Positions 52,981 to 61,755 of a DNA stretch of 64,000 nt are shown here, piece by piece. Positions within the stretch are counted from its first letter, which is position 1. The number at the start of each line of letters is the position of its first letter. The DNA comes from JAGOFO01 sp964522105 (GTDB lineage Bacteria; Myxococcota_A; UBA9042; DTJE01): the NCBI GenBank assembly GCA_964522105.1, contig CAZFVA010000017.1, positions 1-64,000 of the forward strand. Direction: 5' to 3'. The notes under the pieces were generated by a model. That model was not told the origin of the DNA. It saw only the letters and a list, made by a program, of their open reading frames with translations, and ran no database searches. A program made the translations under genes and the position numbers.

Positions 52981-54566
52981 AAGTAGCCGGTAACATTTTG
53001 ATATCATGCGCAATTGGCGCCTGCATGTTTGTTTCCCTGTCAGGGTGTGGCGGCACGGTCACACCTGTCGTCGATGCTGGCGATGATGTGACGCCTGTCG
53101 ATTCGATTGAAGACACCACACCTGTCGATCCGATCGCCCTGAACGAAATCGACTGTCAGGGTCGTGACTGGGTCGAGATTGTCAACAGATCGGGCTCTGA
53201 ATATGACATCAGCGGCTGGTTTCTGACCGACAGTCTTACCGATCAGGACCATATGTATCAGATACCTGCCGGGACCGTCATTGCCGCGAAAGGGTATGTG
53301 ACCATCAAGGCGTTCAAGGACCCTGACCCGGGCTTCACGTTCGGGATTAAGTGCAGCTCGGACATCATTTATCTGATGGACGCGGACAGTGCTGTTATCG
53401 ATCAGGCGGAACCGGGCGTCGTGTCTGACGGCCACACATGGGGCCGCTTCCCGGATATGACGGGCGACTGGCAGGTGACACTTTCGACGCAGGGAACTGC
53501 AAATATCCTTACGGTTGATACACCCCCGGAACTGTTTGATCCGCTTACTGTTACCAGGTTCGAGATTACCCTGCCCGAGGCTTCGGTAACTGCCTTGAAC
53601 GGCAATCCTTATGAATTTGTGGCAGGTACACTGAGCGCTTTTGTCGGTACCGCGATCGTGACCGGCCAGGCAGTCGGAGTTCGTCTGAAGAGTGGATTGT
53701 CCTTCCAGCCGCTGTCGGGCAAGGCATCCTTCAAAATTAGGGCTGATGGGTACACTACCGAGGGGCGGATTTTCGGGCTGAAAAATATTACGCTGAACAG
53801 CATGGTTGATGACCGGACGATGCTGCATGAAACCTTGGCTTACAGGTTGCTGCGTGCATCAGGGATTCCCGCGCCGCGAACCGGTTATGCGTGGGTAACC
53901 GTAAATGGTCAGGATTACGGTCTTTATGTTGTTGTTGAAGCGTATGACGCTCAATTTGCCGCGACTAATTTCAACAACACATCACATCTGTATGAAGGGG
54001 TCAGCGATCTTTACGTCAGCGAGATTGACAGTTTTGATATCGAGGACGGCAGCAAGACAGACTTGACGGACCTGACCACGCTTATAGACAAGGTGAACAA
54101 GCCGGCCGATGAAAACTGGAAGATCGATGTCAGTGGAGTGGCTGATCTGGCTGAAATGACCAGACTGTGGGCCGTTGAACATTACATCGGGCACGCTGAC
54201 GGGTATTCACTGGCCCGCAACAACTACTTCCTGCACAGCACAAACGACGGTGTTTTCACAATGCTTCCGTGGGGAACTGACAGGGCGTTCGTTGATAAGC
54301 CGGTCTTCAATGAATGTACAGGTGTAATCTGTTCAAAGTGCATGAGTGTCGCGTCGTGCAAGAGTCAGTACACGATGGCGTTGACAGGTATTCCGGCAGT
54401 TGTGACGCAGCTTGATCTGGTCGGTTTTGCCACGCAGGTTGCAGCAGCCATCGCGACGTACGCTGCTGATGACAGTGATCGCAAGCCGTACACGGTGGTC
54501 GAGCACACCGCTGCAATTGAAGGTCTTAAGACGTTCATCAATACCCGTGCCGCTGATCTGCCTTAG
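52977..54566 (+). CDS. CotH kinase family lipoprotein with lamin-tail domain
   Basis: 529 residues from the ATG that overlaps the VTC stop (ATGA). Lipobox SLSGC (Cys24) and an Asp/Val/Thr-rich linker. Residues about 50-165 are a lamin-tail domain (IALNEIDCQGRDWVEIVNRS, ISGWFLTDS). The CotH domain covers about 185-490: GVRLKSGLSFQPLSGKASFK, NITLNSMVDDRTMLHETLAY, RTGYAWVTVNGQDYGLYVVVE, VEHYIGHADGY, LARNNYFLH and MLPWGTDRAF, which hold the Arg, Asn and Asp residues of the atypical kinase active site. CotH kinases phosphorylate secreted proteins. Here the protein is anchored outside, in one operon with a polyphosphate polymerase. Confidence 0.9.
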   Translation: MKVAGNILISCAIGACMFVSLSGCGGTVTPVVDAGDDVTPVDSIEDTTPVDPIALNEIDCQGRDWVEIVNRSGSEYDISGWFLTDSLTDQDHMYQIPAGTVIAAKGYVTIKAFKDPDPGFTFGIKCSSDIIYLMDADSAVIDQAEPGVVSDGHTWGRFPDMTGDWQVTLSTQGTANILTVDTPPELFDPLTVTRFEITLPEASVTALNGNPYEFVAGTLSAFVGTAIVTGQAVGVRLKSGLSFQPLSGKASFKIRADGYTTEGRIFGLKNITLNSMVDDRTMLHETLAYRLLRASGIPAPRTGYAWVTVNGQDYGLYVVVEAYDAQFAATNFNNTSHLYEGVSDLYVSEIDSFDIEDGSKTDLTDLTTLIDKVNKPADENWKIDVSGVADLAEMTRLWAVEHYIGHADGYSLARNNYFLHSTNDGVFTMLPWGTDRAFVDKPVFNECTGVICSKCMSVASCKSQYTMALTGIPAVVTQLDLVGFATQVAAAIATYAADDSDRKPYTVVEHTAAIEGLKTFINTRAADLP

Positions 54567-54609
54567 TGATTAGATAATAAATTCAGTCATTTGTGTTGTG
54601 GCTTGTCGG

Positions 54610-56079
54610 CTACTTTTCCACGACCAGCAGTTGTACGGACGGGGTCAGTGTCAGGTGTATCGACGGGGCTGCAGCTTCGCGGGCCGTTTCGGTTCCGTAG
54701 ATGTCGTACAGGATGGTGCCGGTAATGCCGGTCGGCAGCGGAATGTCGATTTCGGTGACGGTGTCTTCGCCGCCTTCGGCCGTCCCGCCTGAAGTGATGT
54801 CAGGCATGTCGCGGCCGTCCCATCCGGCCAGAACGATGTCTTCTTCATCATTGACGAATGCCAGAACGTAAACGTCGTCAGGCAGATTCAGGGTGCTGTT
54901 CAGGCTGCCGGCATAGCGGAACGTCCCAATCCTTGTCAGGGTTGCGACAATGGCGTTCCACGACGGTTTGGCGCGTCGTACGGTGCCGTCTTCCCCCGGC
55001 CAGCCGAACGTGCCGAAGTAGTTTTCGTGCGGGCGTATTCCTTCATTCGTCGGTTCGCGATCCCAGAACGTGTACCAGCACCAGGCTTCGACGCCGTCCA
55101 TCGCGGTCAGCAGGAAGCTGCGTATCGCAAACAGGGCAACTTTTTCTTCGCTCAGTTGATAACTTGGCCAGCCGACTTCTGTAAACCAGATCGGTTTTGG
55201 CGCACAGCCGGCGTCGGCAAGCATCTGGCGGGCAATCGCCACCATCGCTGTCTGACTGTTGATGGTGCTTTCAAAATCAAGCCATTCGTCGTGTTCGGCC
55301 GACACTTCCTGCAGCCATGTGTAAGGGTGAAGTGACAGCACGTCGAACGAATCGCACAGGTTCGGTTCGGCAGCAAGTGCGCTGGCAAGAAAATTCCAGG
55401 TATTGAATATGTTCGGGGGGCCGAATGATGCCAGGCTGCCGAAAGCGACTTTGGCGTCCGGGCAGGCGGCCTTTATCGCGGCATACGACGCGATTGCCAG
55501 TTGCGCGTAGCGGGCCGGGTCCGGTTCCGGTTTCCAGAATATTGCCACGTTCGGTTCGTTCCAGATTTCGTATTCCTTGACNNNNNNNNNNNNNNNNNNN
55601 NNNNNNNNNNNNNNNNNNNNNNNNNNNNNNNNNNNNNNNNNNNNNNNNNNNNNNNNNNNNNNNNNNNNNNNNNNNNNNNNNTCGAAATCGCGCTGGTCGT
55701 TTGGTGCGGCGTTCGTACTCATCTGGGAGGCGATGCCGACGATGCTGTTCAGGGGCAGTCCAGACGGGGCCAGTTCGACCCACCAGTCGAGTGGTGTGAC
55801 TTCTTCGGTTACGGAATCGGTCGGCACTTGCCCGTCATCTGCCGCGTCTGTGATATCAGTCCGAACATCGTGCGATGTGTCAGCCGAATCCTGCATGATA
55901 TCGCCCGGGAGATTGACGTCCGCAACGTCAGCAGCAACGTCAGCAGCAACGTCAGCGGCAACATCGGCCTGGTTCGAATTTGTAGAACTGCATCCTGCGA
56001 TCAGGGTGATCGCAGTCGCCATAATTGCTGCGGGCAGGGAAATACCGCGCGGCAGGCGGTTGAAAAGTTTGCTGTGCAT
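54610..56079 (-). CDS. Clan GH-A glycoside hydrolase lipoprotein (GH39/GH5-like), gapped
   Basis: Lipobox LIAGC (Cys30) and a linker with a 12-base repeat encoding Ala-Ala-Asp-Val. After the gap, EYEIWNEPN carries the acid/base Glu (codon 55555-55557) and PIWFTEVGWPS the nucleophile Glu (codon 55177-55179), the clan GH-A pair; FDVLSLHPYTW lies between them. The end is a beta domain (VYVLAFVNDEEDIVLAGWDG). About 40-50 residues of the barrel, including the start of the catalytic domain, are hidden by the 100 N gap; the two sides happen to be in the same frame with it. Probably cleaves a polysaccharide outside the cell; substrate unknown. Confidence 0.8.
   Translation of the reverse strand: MHSKLFNRLPRGISLPAAIMATAITLIAGCSSTNSNQADVAADVAADVAADVADVNLPGDIMQDSADTSHDVRTDITDAADDGQVPTDSVTEEVTPLDWWVELAPSGLPLNSIVGIASQMSTNAAPNDQRDFXXXXXXXXXXXXXXXXXXXXXXXXXXXXXXXXXXVKEYEIWNEPNVAIFWKPEPDPARYAQLAIASYAAIKAACPDAKVAFGSLASFGPPNIFNTWNFLASALAAEPNLCDSFDVLSLHPYTWLQEVSAEHDEWLDFESTINSQTAMVAIARQMLADAGCAPKPIWFTEVGWPSYQLSEEKVALFAIRSFLLTAMDGVEAWCWYTFWDREPTNEGIRPHENYFGTFGWPGEDGTVRRAKPSWNAIVATLTRIGTFRYAGSLNSTLNLPDDVYVLAFVNDEEDIVLAGWDGRDMPDITSGGTAEGGEDTVTEIDIPLPTGITGTILYDIYGTETAREAAAPSIHLTLTPSVQLLVVEK
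55582..55681. other. Assembly gap (100 N)
   Basis: Exactly 100 N inside the glycosidase gene; real length unknown. Confidence 0.99.
55922..55969 (-). repeat. 12-bp tandem repeat, four copies
   Basis: GCAACGTCAGCA on the plus strand, two exact and two diverged copies. It encodes the Val-Ala-Ala-Asp repeats in the linker behind the lipidated Cys of the glycosidase. Linker length can vary by slippage without a frameshift. Confidence 0.9.
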
Positions 56080-56229
56080 TTAGTAATCCTTTCCGGATAA
56101 GACCGGGCTGAATTGTACACAATTTCTGATTGCTGTCTTGTCAGCGTATTATTAGCTTCAGTGTCAGGCTGACGGCGGCCGACCTGATTCACTTACAATC
56201 ATTGAAACATCACCGAACGGGGTTTAACG

Positions 56230-56586
56230 ATGTTGTCCAGACTATTTCCCGTAATGCTTCTGGTTTTTTCAAACGTTTTTATGACTTACGCCTGGTACGG
56301 CCACCTGAAGGACATGCGCACGAAGCCTTTGTTTCTGGCAATTCTGTTCAGTTGGGGCATCGCTTTTTTCGAATATTGCCTTCAGGTCCCGGCTAACAGG
56401 ATCGGGTACAGCATGTATTCCCTGGGCCAGCTCAAGGTGATGCAGGAAGTCATTACGATGGGCGTTTTCTTCGTGTTTTCAATCCTTTACATGAAGGAAA
56501 AGCTGACACTGGATTTTCTGTGGGCGTCAATTTGTCTGGTCGGGGCTGCGTACTTCATGTTCCGTGGGCATTCTGCAGGTGCTTGA
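56230..56586 (+). CDS. DUF486/DMT-like small membrane protein
   Basis: 118 residues, four membrane segments. FSNVFMTYAWYGHLKD, LFSWGIAFFEYCLQVPANRIGY, LKVMQEVITMGVFFVFSILYM and KLTLDFLWASICLVGAAYFMFRG are the hallmarks of the DMT/DUF486 family (PF04342), single-gene membrane proteins of unknown transport activity. It ends 15 bases from the convergent phosphatidyltransferase gene. Confidence 0.92.
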   Translation: MLSRLFPVMLLVFSNVFMTYAWYGHLKDMRTKPLFLAILFSWGIAFFEYCLQVPANRIGYSMYSLGQLKVMQEVITMGVFFVFSILYMKEKLTLDFLWASICLVGAAYFMFRGHSAGA

Positions 56587-56601
56587 AGAGTTACGGATAA
56601 C

Positions 56602-57318
56602 CTATTTCGACATCAGCCAGCCACGGTGAAAGGCCGCCGCTATGGCGACTATCATCTGTGACGAGCCCATCAGGATAAGTCCGATTTCCGGTCGGTTAAG
56701 AATCAGGGCAAGTCCGACCCACAGAAAGATGTCAGGGTCCCGGAAGTGGACGATTTTGAACAGGACGCGCAGGGCGGTCTTCATTCGGCCAGGTTCAGGT
56801 TCTTCCGGCCCGGGCTGCGGGAATTTGTTGTGGGCCGTTACGATCCATTTCACGTAGCCTATCATGATGTTGCCGCCGACGGCCGCGATCGCGAACAGAA
56901 AGTACCAGGCGTGCCCGGTTCGCTCGAAAACTGTCCAGGCCAGTGTTGAATAGATCAGAATTGCGCCGAAATGGTCTGTTACCTTGTCGTAGTAGGATCC
57001 AACCAGTGAACCGTTTTTACGGTACCTGGCCAGTTGGCCGTCAGCGCAGTCAAAAGTCAGCGCCACGTTCAGCAGCAGCGCGGCAATCAGGTACATTGGC
57101 CACGTACCCTGCAGCATCAGCAGAGATCCAGCCACAATGCAGACGTTTGAAAGGTGGGTCAGTATGTTCGGGGTCATCCAGCTGATGTCGCCAATTAACA
57201 GCAGCAGCAGAAAAGCCGTGGGCCTTCCGAATGTGATACCCCAGAAGTCCATGTTGTTTGTGTTGCTACCAACCCGGAGGCCAGGTAGAAGCCCTTGATA
57301 TCTTTCCTGAAACCCCAT
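56602..57318 (-). CDS. CDP-alcohol phosphatidyltransferase (fourth gene of lipid operon)
   Basis: 238 residues, about six membrane segments. FDCADGQLARYRKNGSLVG followed by YYDKVTDH gives the family motif D-x2-D-G-x2-A-R-x8-G-x3-D-x3-D in full, which binds CDP and two Mg ions. The enzyme transfers a phosphoalcohol or phosphatidyl group from a CDP-activated donor. It begins three bases after the stop of the cytidylyltransferase gene, which should supply the CDP-activated substrate. The particular headgroup is unknown. Confidence 0.9.
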   Translation of the reverse strand: MGFQERYQGLLPGLRVGSNTNNMDFWGITFGRPTAFLLLLLIGDISWMTPNILTHLSNVCIVAGSLLMLQGTWPMYLIAALLLNVALTFDCADGQLARYRKNGSLVGSYYDKVTDHFGAILIYSTLAWTVFERTGHAWYFLFAIAAVGGNIMIGYVKWIVTAHNKFPQPGPEEPEPGRMKTALRVLFKIVHFRDPDIFLWVGLALILNRPEIGLILMGSSQMIVAIAAAFHRGWLMSK

Positions 57319-57321
57319 TGA

Positions 57322-58026
57322 TTACACCATTTTTGTGGAAATCGTCTTCATCAGGGCTTCGTAGTCTGTCGGGAAGTCCAGCTCCTGGACGACCGCGTCA
57401 CCCACGTCCAGTATGTGCATCGGATGGCCACCGGCCAGAAGCTGGTCCATGGCGGCCTCATAAAAGACCTTGGGGTTGTTCAGCAGGTTAAGCGCCCGCT
57501 TCATATAGATCGAGAATCTGGGTGACATCATATAAATGCCGAAAGCCTCGCCGAATGCCAGATCTTCGTTCAGGTGTTTGCCGATTGTGGTGACCATGCC
57601 GTCTTTGTTGAAGACTTTGATTTCTTCGTCGCACAGTTTGTGGCGGCTGACTGCGGCGACAGTATCCCAGCCGCTCGCAATAATTTTTGGAAGAATGCCG
57701 TCTTCGAAATAGACATCGCCGTTCATGACGAACACGCTGTCGGTTTCGTTTGCTTTCAGGGCCAGCTCAAGCGACACGCATGTGTTGGTCGAGCGGTATT
57801 CAGGGTTGGTCACGAAGGTGCATTCCGGGAAGCGTTCACGGAACATGTCTTCGCGGTATCCAACGACCAGCGTGATGTCGTTTACCCCTGCTTCGCGAAG
57901 CAGTCGGATTATTCTGCCGACGACCGGTTCGCCGTTAATCTCCATCAGTCCTTTTGGCAGTCCTTTTGTCAGTTCGAAGATACGTGAACTGATACCGGCA
58001 GCCAGAATGATAGCTCTGTGACCCAT
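57322..58026 (-). CDS. Cytidylyltransferase-type nucleotidyltransferase (IPCT/phosphocholine CT-like)
   Basis: 234 residues from MGHRAIILAAG, with AGGAG eight bases upstream. IILAAGISSRIFELTKGLPKGLMEINGEPVV is the nucleotide-binding signature of the sugar-nucleotide transferase fold; MNGDVYFEDG provides metal ligands, and the Lys-rich EEIKVFNKDG loop and EAFGIYMMSP follow. Similar proteins activate inositol phosphate or phosphocholine with CTP. Lying between two CDP-alcohol phosphatidyltransferases, it most likely makes the CDP-activated alcohol used by one or both. Confidence 0.88.
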   Translation of the reverse strand: MGHRAIILAAGISSRIFELTKGLPKGLMEINGEPVVGRIIRLLREAGVNDITLVVGYREDMFRERFPECTFVTNPEYRSTNTCVSLELALKANETDSVFVMNGDVYFEDGILPKIIASGWDTVAAVSRHKLCDEEIKVFNKDGMVTTIGKHLNEDLAFGEAFGIYMMSPRFSIYMKRALNLLNNPKVFYEAAMDQLLAGGHPMHILDVGDAVVQELDFPTDYEALMKTISTKMV

Positions 58027-58045
58027 TGTAATTCTCCTGAAAAGT

Positions 58046-59242
58046 TCAGTCCGGCGACCTTGTCCGCCAGCCACGGTTCCTCAGGCTGAGGAAGATGTCG
58101 ACCAGAACATATCCACCAAACAGGTACATCAATACAGCAAGCCAGATAAGACCTGCGTGAACTACCTGGAAAAGACCAAGAACCAGCAGCGCCAGTGTAA
58201 AGAAGTCGCGCTTGAAGAACAGGATTACATAATCAACTATTGATTCGGCACTGGCCCTTTTCTTTACTCCGGAAGCCCACTGAAAGTCCAGAACATCGCC
58301 GGAATGATAGATCTTAACCAGATGATAATAGATGTAAAATTCGCCGAGCATGAAGACCAGGGCAGCCCCGGCCCCGAAAATGGCCCAGCCGAACAGTCCG
58401 GTCATCTGGGCCTGATACAGTCCGAGCGCGATCAGGATCGAGGCGGTTGAAACGTCATCCGCTATCGTGTCAAGCCACGAACCGATGTAGCTGCCCTGAT
58501 GTTTCAGGCGGGCCAGATCGCCGTCTACACAGTCAAAAACAGAGCCGAGGAAGTACATCAACAGCCCAAGTTGCATCATCCATGGCCTGGCCCCGGCCAT
58601 GGCAACCAGCACCGCCCCGGATACCCCGACCAGCATTGCGAACAATGTCACATGATTTGGCCGGATCGGTGTGTTGACGATCAGCATGGTGACGACATGG
58701 GCCATCGGGCGCTGGAGGTAAGCCGCGACAAGTCCATTCACAAGCAGTGGTTTACGCAGTCCCCTGTACAGCATCTTTTTTGCTGCTTTCAGTCTGGTCG
58801 GCGTGTCGATATCGGTCGCCCTGTCTTCAATTGATTCTGTCGTAAAATCGCCGCTGTCGGTCCGGATAGCGGCCACGGTACGGCCTGTGGCGAAAAACGC
58901 GGTGTTGCCCGTCCTGGTGACAGCGATACCTGCGAAGTCACGCTGGAAGATGGCGTTTGAATCCATCAGCAGTACCGGTCCGGTAGTCTTTTCAGCCAGA
59001 GAGTCAGCCAGCCCGGCTATGTCCTGCGGGGCTTCCGTCAGCGTCACAAATTCAAGCTTTACATCAACCGGTGCACCTTTCGGACTGGTCGCCTTCGCCC
59101 CCGGGGGCACAAGAATGGTGACCTTCACGGCACCGGCCGTGCGTGCCTGAAACAGTGCCCTTGCTGTCGGGGTCAGGCCGAGCAGCTTTTTATCTGCCCA
59201 CCGGCCGACGGCTGAGATTATGAAAAAGTTCATCTGCTGCAT
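58046..59242 (-). CDS. IPCT/DIPPS-like two-domain CDP-alcohol phosphatidyltransferase
   Basis: 398 residues; GGAGG stands eight bases before the ATG, which overlaps the upstream TAA by one base. Residues 1-150 resemble a nucleotidyltransferase (LTPTARALFQARTAGAVKVTI, GPVLLMDSNAIFQRD) but lack the LAAGxGxR nucleotide-binding loop, so this half looks inactive. Residues about 180-398 are a membrane CDP-alcohol phosphatidyltransferase with DCVDGDLARLKHQGSYIG then SWLDTIADD, the full motif. The layout is that of the bifunctional inositol-phosphate cytidylyltransferase/DIPP synthase of thermophiles. The separate intact cytidylyltransferase downstream may replace its lost activity. Confidence 0.85.
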   Translation of the reverse strand: MQQMNFFIISAVGRWADKKLLGLTPTARALFQARTAGAVKVTILVPPGAKATSPKGAPVDVKLEFVTLTEAPQDIAGLADSLAEKTTGPVLLMDSNAIFQRDFAGIAVTRTGNTAFFATGRTVAAIRTDSGDFTTESIEDRATDIDTPTRLKAAKKMLYRGLRKPLLVNGLVAAYLQRPMAHVVTMLIVNTPIRPNHVTLFAMLVGVSGAVLVAMAGARPWMMQLGLLMYFLGSVFDCVDGDLARLKHQGSYIGSWLDTIADDVSTASILIALGLYQAQMTGLFGWAIFGAGAALVFMLGEFYIYYHLVKIYHSGDVLDFQWASGVKKRASAESIVDYVILFFKRDFFTLALLVLGLFQVVHAGLIWLAVLMYLFGGYVLVDIFLSLRNRGWRTRSPD

Positions 59243-60309
59243 TATTTGTCCCCTCCAGCCGGCTTGTGCCTGGCTTTCAGCATGGGTCGGGCCAGAACCG
59301 AAACACCAATGACGGTGGTTATGACCTGAATTATCCGGCTTACGATCGACACTGCCAGTCCTACCTGCGGAGTGTAATCAAGTGCCTTGAAAATCATGGC
59401 GTTATAGCCTTCCAGCACGCCGACACGTCCGGGAACGAATGAAAACAGTGAATTGACCGCAAGGTTCAACATCTGGATGTATATAACGGTAACGAAAGGG
59501 ATATCCAGATTCAGCACCGATACGATGCCGAATGACATCGTTATGCTTATTCCGCGCGAAATCAGCAGGTGTCCGGCCGATATGGCAATGTCGCGGGGCC
59601 TGGTCTGGATTCCCGAAATTACGGCTTTTTCAATCGAGTCGATCTTTTCCTGCCAGACCAGTAACCGGGCGGCTGAAATCTTCATGCGGGCCGCAAGTGA
59701 TGCCATCCGGCTCAGTATCTTGTATTTAAAAGTTATCAGGATTACCCCGGCCGGAAGACCAAGCACAATCGCGCCGGCAAGGTAAAGGAGCATGAAACTG
59801 GCATCGGCCTTCAGATACATGAATATCGGCACGCCCCCGATCAGGACTACCGCCATGGTCATGAGCAGATGCATGAAGTTCCATACGACCAGGGCCGCGA
59901 TCATGTCGTCGGGATTACCCTTGCCTTTCAGAACCAGTAATTTGACCGGTTCCCCGATATTGTTGCCGGGTGTTAACTGGTTGATGGAAGTGCCTGCTAT
60001 GGCCGCTTTCCACAGTGCCCACAAAGACGGTCGGTTGTTGCGGTCTATCAACTGGCGCCACGCGAGGGCGTCAAAGACAAACATCAGGTAGTACCAGACA
60101 AGCAGGACGGCGAATTTCGGCAGGGACATGTTCGAAAGGACTTCGCCCAGAGAATCAATCCCGACCGAGTGGATGATCCAGCCTATTCCGACAATACCGA
60201 CTATGACGCTGACGGCCGCGATGATTCTCATCAGTGCGCTGGAATGCCTGCGCTGCTGCGCGATTGCGGCATCTGGCTGTGGCTTCAGGATGTTTTCGGA
60301 CGTATCCAT
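59242..60309 (-). CDS. LPG-synthase-TM/UPF0104-type membrane protein
   Basis: 355 residues from MDTSEN; TTG two codons earlier is less likely. About eight membrane segments. LVWYYLMFVFDALAWRQLI, AAIAGTSINQLTPGNNIGEPVKLLVLKGKG and LAVNSLFSFVPGRVGVLEGYNAMIFKALDY are the conserved parts of the lysylphosphatidylglycerol synthase membrane region (PF03706), a fold linked to lipid flipping or lipid-linked glycan transport. No aminoacyltransferase domain is present. As first gene of the lipid operon it may move the lipid product (inference). Confidence 0.85.
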   Translation of the reverse strand: MDTSENILKPQPDAAIAQQRRHSSALMRIIAAVSVIVGIVGIGWIIHSVGIDSLGEVLSNMSLPKFAVLLVWYYLMFVFDALAWRQLIDRNNRPSLWALWKAAIAGTSINQLTPGNNIGEPVKLLVLKGKGNPDDMIAALVVWNFMHLLMTMAVVLIGGVPIFMYLKADASFMLLYLAGAIVLGLPAGVILITFKYKILSRMASLAARMKISAARLLVWQEKIDSIEKAVISGIQTRPRDIAISAGHLLISRGISITMSFGIVSVLNLDIPFVTVIYIQMLNLAVNSLFSFVPGRVGVLEGYNAMIFKALDYTPQVGLAVSIVSRIIQVITTVIGVSVLARPMLKARHKPAGGDK

Positions 60310-60429
60310 TTTCAACTTGAAAGCTGTACAGGCTTATGTGGGCTCCCGGTGCGGAATGTTGCCACGATCACTGTTGAAAAGAAAGTGATTATCAGCCCGG
60401 CGCAATGGCGGTATCAGGCGATTTGCGGG

Positions 60430-61617
60430 TCAGTCCCCGGCGGCACCGGCCCCTGCCAGACAGCCTGTTGACCACGCCGTTTGAAGATTAAATCCGCCCA
60501 TCGGGCCGTCAAGGTCAAGGATTTCACCTGCAAAATATAAACCGGGGACCAGTTTTGACTGCATGGTGGCCGCATCAACCTGGCAAAGATCGACCCCTCC
60601 GCGTGTAATCATGGCTGCGTCAAAACCCCTGGTGCGTGCAATGGTGATCGGGAATTTCTTAAGCATTTCAACGGTCTTTTCGATAGCAGCCTTTCCAGTG
60701 TCTGATCCGATTTTTTCCGCGATAACGGATGCCAGACGTTTCGCCACCAGGTCAGCCAGTAACCCGGTCCTGCGAGTGGAGTCTGTCACCATCTGTTCCA
60801 GTCTGGCAGCGTCAAGATGTGGCACAAAATCTATCAACAATGTGGTTTCGGTGCCTTGAGCGATGCGCTCGGACACGTCGGCACTGATGTCCAGAACGGC
60901 CGGTCCTGACACGCCGAAGTGGGTAAACAGCACGTTTCCCCTGCGCCGCAGTCCCTTTTCCCGCTGGACCGAGACTTCGACATCCAGGGCCGTAAGCCCC
61001 TGAAGTCGTTCGAGTTCCAGACCTGAGGTGACGAGCGGGACTTCACCGGGAACCGGGTGGACAATCTTGTGACCAAGGCGTCTGGCAAGCTCAAACCCGG
61101 AACCGTCGGACCCGGTTTCAGAATATGAACAGCCACCTGTCGCAAGGATGACTGCGTCAAAATGTTGTTCTGTGTCCCGCAGGACAACGTCAAATCCGGA
61201 TGTTGCTGTCCTGATTGCCTTTATTGTTGCGTGGGTTACTGTTCTGACGTGATTTTCTTCAAGCTTGTCGCACAGGGCCCGCCGTAAATCAACTGCGCGA
61301 TGGGATGTTGGAACGACCCGGCCATCTTCTTCAACGACAGATGGCACCCCTGCTGCGGCAAAAAAGGATCGCGTGGCGGCGGGGTCCATTATGGCCAGTG
61401 CGTGACCAAGAAATCGTCCGCGTCGCCCCATTGTCTTGACCATGTCCCGGGCTTCGCAGTCGTGTGTGAAATTGCACCTTCCGCCGCCAGTCAGAAGCAG
61501 TTTGCTGCCCGGCCTGGAAGTGTGTTCAAAAAGTGTGACTGATGCGCCGCCAGTGGCAGCCGATATCGCCGCCATCATGCCTGAAGCACCGGCCCCGATT
61601 ACTGCAACGGTTTTCAA
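60430..61617 (-). CDS. HI0933/BaiN/YhiN family flavoprotein
   Basis: 395 residues from a TTG start, because the FAD motif follows at once and no ATG is present. VAVIGAGASGMMAAISAA is the Rossmann dinucleotide-binding motif; RPGSKLLLTGGGRCNFTHDC, VILATGGCSYSETGSDGSGFELARRLGH, LFTHFGVSGPAVLDIS, ITRGGVDLCQVDAATMQSKLVPGLYFAGEILDLDG and GGFNLQTAWSTG are the family signatures. Members are FAD-dependent oxidoreductases, some acting on steroids (BaiN); most have unknown substrates. It is not part of the lipid operon by spacing (about 120 bases upstream of it) but has the same direction. Confidence 0.93.
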   Translation of the reverse strand: MKTVAVIGAGASGMMAAISAATGGASVTLFEHTSRPGSKLLLTGGGRCNFTHDCEARDMVKTMGRRGRFLGHALAIMDPAATRSFFAAAGVPSVVEEDGRVVPTSHRAVDLRRALCDKLEENHVRTVTHATIKAIRTATSGFDVVLRDTEQHFDAVILATGGCSYSETGSDGSGFELARRLGHKIVHPVPGEVPLVTSGLELERLQGLTALDVEVSVQREKGLRRRGNVLFTHFGVSGPAVLDISADVSERIAQGTETTLLIDFVPHLDAARLEQMVTDSTRRTGLLADLVAKRLASVIAEKIGSDTGKAAIEKTVEMLKKFPITIARTRGFDAAMITRGGVDLCQVDAATMQSKLVPGLYFAGEILDLDGPMGGFNLQTAWSTGCLAGAGAAGD

Positions 61618-61755
61618 TATTTTTGCCGCTTTGAAGGATTGTGTCAGTCGGTTCCTGACATTATGGATGGCAGTATAGACTAAACCGTGATCGGAAATAA
61701 ATCCGACCGCATATTCAGAAGTCTTACAGGGTTTCCTGCCCGGAACGACCCGCCT

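Noticed and set aside
53040..53828. Open frame of 262 codons on the minus strand
   Set aside because: Antisense to the CotH/lamin-tail gene, without any domain or binding site.
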